Positions 59,046 to 64,000 of a stretch of 64,000 bases of DNA are shown piece after piece; within the stretch, counting starts at the first letter, position 1, and each line of letters starts with the position of its first letter. The notes below the pieces were generated by a model. That model had not been told where the DNA came from. It was given only the letters and a program-made list of their open reading frames with translations, and did not search any database. The stretch is taken from positions 23,806,001-23,870,000 of the forward strand of contig OX485809.1 of assembly GCA_950295325.1 (NCBI GenBank), given 5' to 3'. Both the position numbers and the translations under genes were made by a program. This DNA is from Polytrichum commune (lineage: Eukaryota > Streptophyta > Polytrichopsida > Polytrichales > Polytrichaceae).

Positions 59046-59444
59046 GTAGGAAAAGGAGAGCATTCATCTTGAGGTGGGCTTCCTACTTAGATGATTTCAG
59101 AAATTATCCGCTCCGCACTTGGCTACCCAATGTTTACTGTACACAATAACTAGTACACCATAGGTGCGTCCTTCCCGGTCCTCTTGTACTAGAGAAAGAT
59201 CATCTCAATGCTCTATCGCCCGCAGCGGATATGGACCGAATTGTCTCAGGACGTTCTGCACCCAGCTCACGTATTGCTTTAATGGGCGAACAGCCCAACC
59301 CTTGGATCATATTACAGCCCCAAGTGGCGAACAGCCCATATCCAGGTGCCAAACCTTCCCATCGATGTGAACCCTTGGGGAAGATCAGCATGTTATCCCT
59401 AGAGTAACTTTTATTCGATGAGTGACGACCCTTCTACTTGGCAA
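59046..59444 (-). pseudogene. Plastid-type 23S rRNA fragment in the nucleus
   Basis: On the plus strand the segment reads as the complement of the 3' part of a plastid/cyanobacterial-type 23S rRNA: GGTGGGCTTCCTACTTAGAT, CCGCTCCGCACTTGGCTACC, GGATATGGACCGAA, TTTAATGGGCGAACAGCCCA and TGTTATCCCTAGAGTAACTT. It has many substitutions relative to the conserved sequence, several of them C to T or G to A (CTCTTGTACTAG for CTCTCGTACTAG), and no neighbouring rRNA or tRNA genes. It is a decayed transfer of organelle DNA, not a working gene. Confidence 0.9.
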
Positions 59445-59715
59445 TATAATATAGAATCAGAAGCAAATGAATTTCCGTTGGATTGAGCAACATAGATACA
59501 ACCAGCACCCGGTAACGCAAAGCAGATGTTCTCGGAGGGGACCGGGCCAGGGACCGATGAAGATGCAAAATTGAAAGGATCTTGTAAGGTTTGACCTTCT
59601 GTTCACTTCTATCCAGGGTCTCGCTAATTGAAGCTTCAAGTTGCGTTCTACCGTGACATGCAACTCCACTTGCACTTGGAATAGACTTATCCGAGGATGT
59701 GAGCTCTCCCCTTTA
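59445..59715 (-). other. Protein-like remnant beside the plastid fragment
   Basis: On the minus strand two frames read plausibly: IPSASGVACHGRTQLEASIS (from about 59683) and, after a one-base shift, FASSSVPGPVPSENICFALP (from about 59556). The family is not recognised. It could be a gene relic carried in or hit by the same insertion. Confidence 0.25.
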
Positions 59716-59781
59716 GAACATTTGTTTCTAAATATCTTCTATGTAATTATTTTAATGTTGATTTGCTATTTCACAAGGAGG

Positions 59782-60103
59782 AGCAACAATGTGTATTTTT
59801 GACAAAGTTTTTGTAAGTTTCTGACATTTGACATGTAAAAACTTGCACAAAAATAAAATGCATGTCAATTGACACACACAAATTAAATTTTGACATGTGT
59901 AGTGTGACTTGTAAAAGAAAAATCACATGTCAATTGACACTTTAGAAACTGAAATGACACACACTACTAGGCATGTGATATTGCAGTGATATTTTAGAAG
60001 GAAATGTAGATGTTCATTCACATTTTTGTTTTTGAAAACGTCACGTGACACTTTGGATTTGAAGTTGAACGTCAAATGAAATTTGTCAAACATACAACAT
60101 TGA
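59782..60103. mobile_element. Probable small TIR element
   Basis: The left end CAATGTGTATTTTTGACAAA and the right end on the minus strand CAATGTTGTATGTTTGACAA are inverted partners. GGAGGA occurs outside both ends. The interior repeats ACATGTCAATTGACAC twice. Boundaries are tentative. Confidence 0.4.
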
Positions 60104-60157
60104 GGAGGAACATGCTTGGAAAGAGGGAAGAACCCATAGATACCATTTGTGTCTTAA

Positions 60158-61844
60158 TCAAAAAAATGTTACACTTTCAAATATTGATGTTTTCGGAAGT
60201 TGGAACCAATGAGAGGCTGCATTTTCTCCTAAAGCAGGGGTAACCCAGACATCTATGCATTGACTTGCACTCCAATGAAGTTTACAGCGGACATTAAGTT
60301 CCCCCATATGAACTATGGGGGTGTCAAATCCGGGAGGGGCATCCTTCAGGGAAATTTTTGAACCCGACTGAAAACTACTGCCCGCCTCGTCCAACTTCGA
60401 AAAAAATATTGCCCTTTCATTCTTGAAGGCCGCTTGACTACAAATTCCATATTAAGTGCAATTCACCTTCAGGGTCTAAAATCCAATATATATGTGCACT
60501 TTCAATTAGTAAATAAGCAATTCATTGGATTTCATTGCGGAAGTGAAACCATCAATGAAGCACGTAATTAACTTGGAGGTCAAATAAAATTAAAAAATAT
60601 TCATTAACATTGAGGTTATAATTTTTATGACTTACCATTTGAAATTGTCTTTGTCATTCTAAAATGACACTTAAATTTAGTGTGCTCATTTAGTATGTAT
60701 ATTTTATAATGTTTTAGTAATGCTGCCTACTTTCACAAGTATTCATACACATTCAAACCAATTAAGTGTGATTTAATGTCATTAAGTCTAATTAATAATG
60801 ATTAATCCTAATTAAGTCCAAATAAATCAGAAAAGTATGCTTAACAAATTAAGTAAGACTAATTCATTATAATTTTAAATTAATTGAATTAAATCTAATT
60901 AATTCCAGTAATTAAATGAATCAATTAGTTAATTCCAGTAATTATATTAATTAATTTTGTATGAATACTTGTGAAAGTAGATGGAATAATTAAAATATTA
61001 TAAAATGTACATACTAAATCAACACACTAACTTTAAGTGTCATTTTAGAATGACAACAACAATTTCAATTGGTGAGTCATAAAAATTACAACCTCAATGT
61101 TAATGAGGATTTTGTAATCTTATTTGACATTCAAGTTAATTACATGCTTCATTGATGGTTCCATTTCCGGAATGAAATCCCAACGAATTGCTTATGTACT
61201 AATTGGAAGTGCACATATATATTGGATTTTAGATCTTGAAGACGAAGTGCACTCAATATGGGATTTGTAGTCAAGCGTCCTTCAATAATGCAAGGACAAT
61301 ATGTTTTTCGAAGTTGGACGGGGCGGGCAGCAGTTTTCGGTCGGGTTCAGAAATTTCCCTGGAGGCTGCCCTGCCCGACACTCCCCATAGTTCCTATGGG
61401 GGAACTTAATGTCCGCCGAAGTTTACAATAAGAACATATTCTCATCAAAGTATTTAAAATATGAAGACAGCTCCACATTACTCTTCTTTTAGCAGCTCCA
61501 AAGCAGATTCTAAAGATACCGAGCTGAGCATTACAAGACCTGCAAGGCTCCTTCAGATTACAAATTAAAGACTCACATCCTTTCATAACAAGATCCCAAA
61601 ATTGATGTATACCACACAATAAATGAATCCTGGGCCCCATAGTGGCCATCCAAAGATTGGAACCCTTTCGAAGAAGAATCACACACCAAGACAAAATTAT
61701 CATACAGCAGAGTTTGGTGACGGGAGGCAGGAGAGATTCAAACTGCGTAAGGTACGTGGCCTTATTGTGGACACGAATTCCAACTCTATAAGCAATCCTC
61801 TTTATTGGATCGAAATCTTGTGTCACCCAGTTGGCAATTGGCAA
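60158..61844 (-). pseudogene. Open frame of unknown family, split by a MULE
   Basis: From ATG at 61844 the frame runs to the right edge of the element at 60287-61417. Left of the element the codons for HWSASQCIDVWVTPALGENA continue to TGA at 60158-60160 in the matching frame, once the element and one target duplication are discounted. I recognise no family, and the continuity may be chance. Confidence 0.3.
60287..61417. mobile_element. Mutator-like (MULE) element with 0.46-kb inverted arms
   Basis: 1131 bp. Arms at 60287-60749 and 60959-61417 are inverted copies along their whole length, roughly 88 percent alike by eye (GCGGACATTAAGTTCCCCCA at both ends; ATCCAATATATATGTGCACT and CTTTCACAAGTATTCATAC further in). 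The 209-bp spacer is almost only A and T. GAAGTTTACA flanks both sides (60277-60286 and 61418-61427), a 10-bp target duplication within the 9-11 bp range of MULEs. No transposase. Confidence 0.88.
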
Positions 61845-62112
61845 ACGAAGATTACAGAGAAATAAACCTGAAGAACTTCAAGTATGCTCAAAACGGAAGA
61901 TCATTACAAGATACGTGGGGTCCCTGACTATTTAGGAGCTTGTCACATTACTGCAGGGGGAAAATCCATGGCTTCCAAACATATCTGAGCAGCACAAAAT
62001 ATCACATACCTCAACCCAACAGGAAAATTACTAAGAATTGCAATGGAGGGATCAGATCATCGCAATTACCTACTAGATTAGATGGCCACAAGTATTTGTA
62101 CACTGATACGCA

Positions 62113-62349
62113 ATGATTTCAACTATGATCAACGGCAGTTTATTACGTGATGCGTGTGATGAACTAGGCTTTTACGCCACCGCAAAAAAATTATACATGA
62201 GCAAAGACAAAATCCACACCAAACTCAAAACTGCGCTCATCACTCCCATCCTCATCAATAGCACTATCTATGATGAAGGTAGATCTTCACCCGACTATAC
62301 CATTACAAGGCAGATGCAATCTGCATATGAACTCCAGCTGATTCCATAG
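62113..62349 (+). pseudogene. Truncated copy of the 181-codon ORF
   Basis: The last 73 codons match 57278-57496; only the first five or so codons (MISTM) come from unrelated flanking sequence. Part of the duplicated block. Not a convincing gene on its own. Confidence 0.5.
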
Positions 62350-62447
62350 TAGCTAGGCAGTCCACAGATAGTTGACCTCGATTATCGGCGACCGCTGCAG
62401 CCGGCGGGAGCTTAACGCCTAGCTGGGATTGGGGCGGGGAAGGGAAC

Positions 62448-62882
62448 TTAAGGGAGGGGAGGGACGCCAATGCAGGCTGGAACCGGGGGTAGGGCGCCCT
62501 TCACGCTGGGCGGCAACGCACTGCTGACGGCTGGGGGAACGGCGACGCATGGGGGCAAAGCACTCGCCGTCGGAGGGATGATGTCAATAACGATGGGGGG
62601 CAGAGCAATGGTCGTCGACGGCCCGGGTGACCCAAGCACGGTCAGGTTTCCGGCTGCATCCCCTGCTCCTTTCACTACGTCGCCGGGAAAGTTCCTCAGA
62701 GCTCCTGTGCCAGTGGGATTTATTGTCACACCCCCCAAAATGCGTTCGAAGATCTCCCCTTCGCGAAGCACCCGAGCAGTCGCCCCGGAACTGCACAATA
62801 CAAGCACAACCATGCACAGTGCTGCGGCGGCAGCGGTTGACTGATGGATCATCTTCATGTTGAAAAACACAAAAACCTTCAC
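62448..62882 (-). CDS. Small secreted Ala/Pro-rich protein, copy B
   Basis: 144 residues, identical at the protein level to copy A (57595-58029): same signal peptide, charged start of the mature part and proline-rich C-terminus. A silent change in a GCN alanine codon (62492 area) distinguishes the two. 5' flank and TATA box are also conserved, so both copies may be expressed. Confidence 0.75.
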   Translation of the reverse strand: MKVFVFFNMKMIHQSTAAAAALCMVVLVLCSSGATARVLREGEIFERILGGVTINPTGTGALRNFPGDVVKGAGDAAGNLTVLGSPGPSTTIALPPIVIDIIPPTASALPPCVAVPPAVSSALPPSVKGALPPVPACIGVPPLP

Positions 62883-63049
62883 TTGTAGCTGAACTATGTG
62901 AACAGGTAAGTACTAGCAGTCCGAGGTTGACAGCAGACGATCAGTACCACACTCTTGCAGAGCAGCTGATCGATTGTCTTGGGCAAGCAAGTGATCAGAT
63001 GACTCGGCTCGAGTGTCGACTGATGGATGAGGAATGGCTCCCCACCAGC

Positions 63050-63056
63050 TTATATA
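63050..63056 (-). promoter_or_regulatory. TATA box of secreted-protein gene copy B
   Basis: TATATAA on the minus strand at the same distance (168 bp) from the start codon as in copy A. Confidence 0.65.
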
Positions 63057-63228
63057 CTGGCTGCTCCACCCTGCCACTCCAGCAGATCAGCAGGACAAGT
63101 GTCGGGGACTGCTATTTGTGAGATGTTTCGTTTTGGTGGGAATCGTTTGGGCTTGGAGCACTTTGATCAGGTGAGGGAAACATGCTTGCTAATAAAAGTT
63201 CTAGCAAGCCATTAATAATCAGATGTTG

Positions 63229-64000
63229 CCGCGAGCTGAGGTCGTTCACAGTGTCGGACAATATGGAGGAACAGTTCATCGACAAAATCACATGGCCTTG
63301 AAGTCCATCATCTCCGTGCCAATGTCTAGAATTTTGGTAGATGTACAACTGTCATCAGTTTTTCCATCTACAAGTATCCTACATACTGAACAGAGGTGAT
63401 GCACTAGAGGCCCTTGTGTTCCACGCGATTCTAATGAGAGTACGAGAAGAGGAGCTGCAAGTTTCCGAAACAACGTGCGGCACGCATTCCTCTTCTGCTG
63501 CAGTTTCGCTAGTCTCAGCTCCCCGGGGTGGCAACTCTTCTTTCAAGAACAGCTCCTTATTATTCCCTTCTAATCCATCTAAGAGTTTATAAATTTTTAT
63601 TATGTAAGCACAAACAACATGTGAAGAAAGAGGACATTGAGAGGAATCCAATGAAATTGTAAATGTTCAAATCAAAAAAGTTTCGGACCTCCAAAATTTA
63701 TTTTAAGAACTTATAATAAGTAGGTTTTCTTATGCAGGTGTCACCGTCCAGACCCCCCAGCTTTTTATTTCCTTTCTTAGAATTTATAATAACTTAGAAA
63801 AAATTATTATATTTTTTTCTAAGAATGCTAGCTTACAGGGGGGCTTAGGGCAAGGCAAGCTTAGGGTTTGATGGGCCGCAAGCTTGCCAACGGCAGTTGT
63901 GGAAGGGATAGTGGCTGAAGTCAATGGAAGTGGAGGGTGAACCTAGGGATTGTGAATCTTGCGATTTGAATGCAATGGACTGGGGATTGTGCAAAAATAT
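63229..64000. other. Diverged flank, no gene seen
   Basis: 63240-63530 is the diverged continuation of the duplication. Overlapping frames of 60-90 codons on both strands (63112-63651) match no family. The last 350 bp hold nothing recognisable. Confidence 0.45.

Larger units (their letters stand above)
62129..63228. repeat. 1.1-kb duplicated block, copy B
   Basis: Partner of 57276-58376, same orientation. Loosely similar sequence continues to about 63530. Confidence 0.9.

Noticed and set aside
59046-59444. A functional rRNA gene
   Set aside because: Only a 3' fragment is present, it carries many changes at conserved sites, and no other rRNA or tRNA accompanies it.

Overview
The window is nuclear DNA from a land plant. 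It holds two five-exon GDSL esterase/lipase genes of the plant secreted type, an eight-exon plant-style CHMP7 (ESCRT-III) gene, a wrecked S-domain receptor-like kinase, a copia-type gag remnant behind an LTR and its primer-binding site, and a decayed piece of plastid-type 23S rRNA. I cannot place the species. Gene density is low, introns reach 1.8 kb, and most of the sequence between and inside genes is small transposons, foldbacks and tandem repeats.

Layout. 1-5100: copies of a 0.5-0.7 kb hAT-like repeat (family R1), a 212-bp tandem array and small MITEs. 5.1-13.0 kb: no recognisable gene; 7.7-11.7 kb has an extreme C-over-G strand skew and holds a 78-bp miniature CACTA element. 13.0-18.2 kb: a diverged tandem-repeat array followed directly by GDSL gene 1 (+). 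18.9-23.6 kb: a foldback, an array of a 220-bp repeat (R2) carrying a hAT-like insertion, another R1 copy with its own nested insertion, and a LINE tail. 24.0-26.05 kb: a G-type lectin S-receptor kinase pseudogene. 28.5-34.7 kb: GDSL gene 2 (-), tail-to-tail with gene 1, with introns full of tandem repeats and foldbacks. 34.8-46.2 kb: intergenic repeats, including a 962-bp hAT-like element with a paralogous empty site in the same window and a 689-bp element whose interior is 15 copies of a 41-bp palindromic unit. 46.3-50.5 kb: CHMP7 (-), complete, with a 5S-rRNA-like segment in intron 1. 50.8-56.8 kb: repeats, a Tigger/pogo-type deletion derivative and a copia LTR-gag remnant. 57-63.5 kb: a duplicated 1.1-kb block carrying a small secreted Ala/Pro-rich protein gene (two copies, identical protein). 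Between the copies lie the plastid rRNA fragment and a 1.1-kb Mutator-like element with 0.46-kb inverted arms.

How the genes relate. The two GDSL genes share all four intron positions and phases (1,0,0,1), so they are paralogs; both should encode secreted serine hydrolases. CHMP7 is a housekeeping endosome/nuclear-envelope remodelling gene with no visible tie to its neighbours. The twin Ala/Pro-rich genes look like a duplicated, recently homogenised pair with conserved TATA boxes. I found no operon-like or defence-like system. The most unusual content is the set of structured mobile elements, several of which show target-site duplications readable from the sequence.
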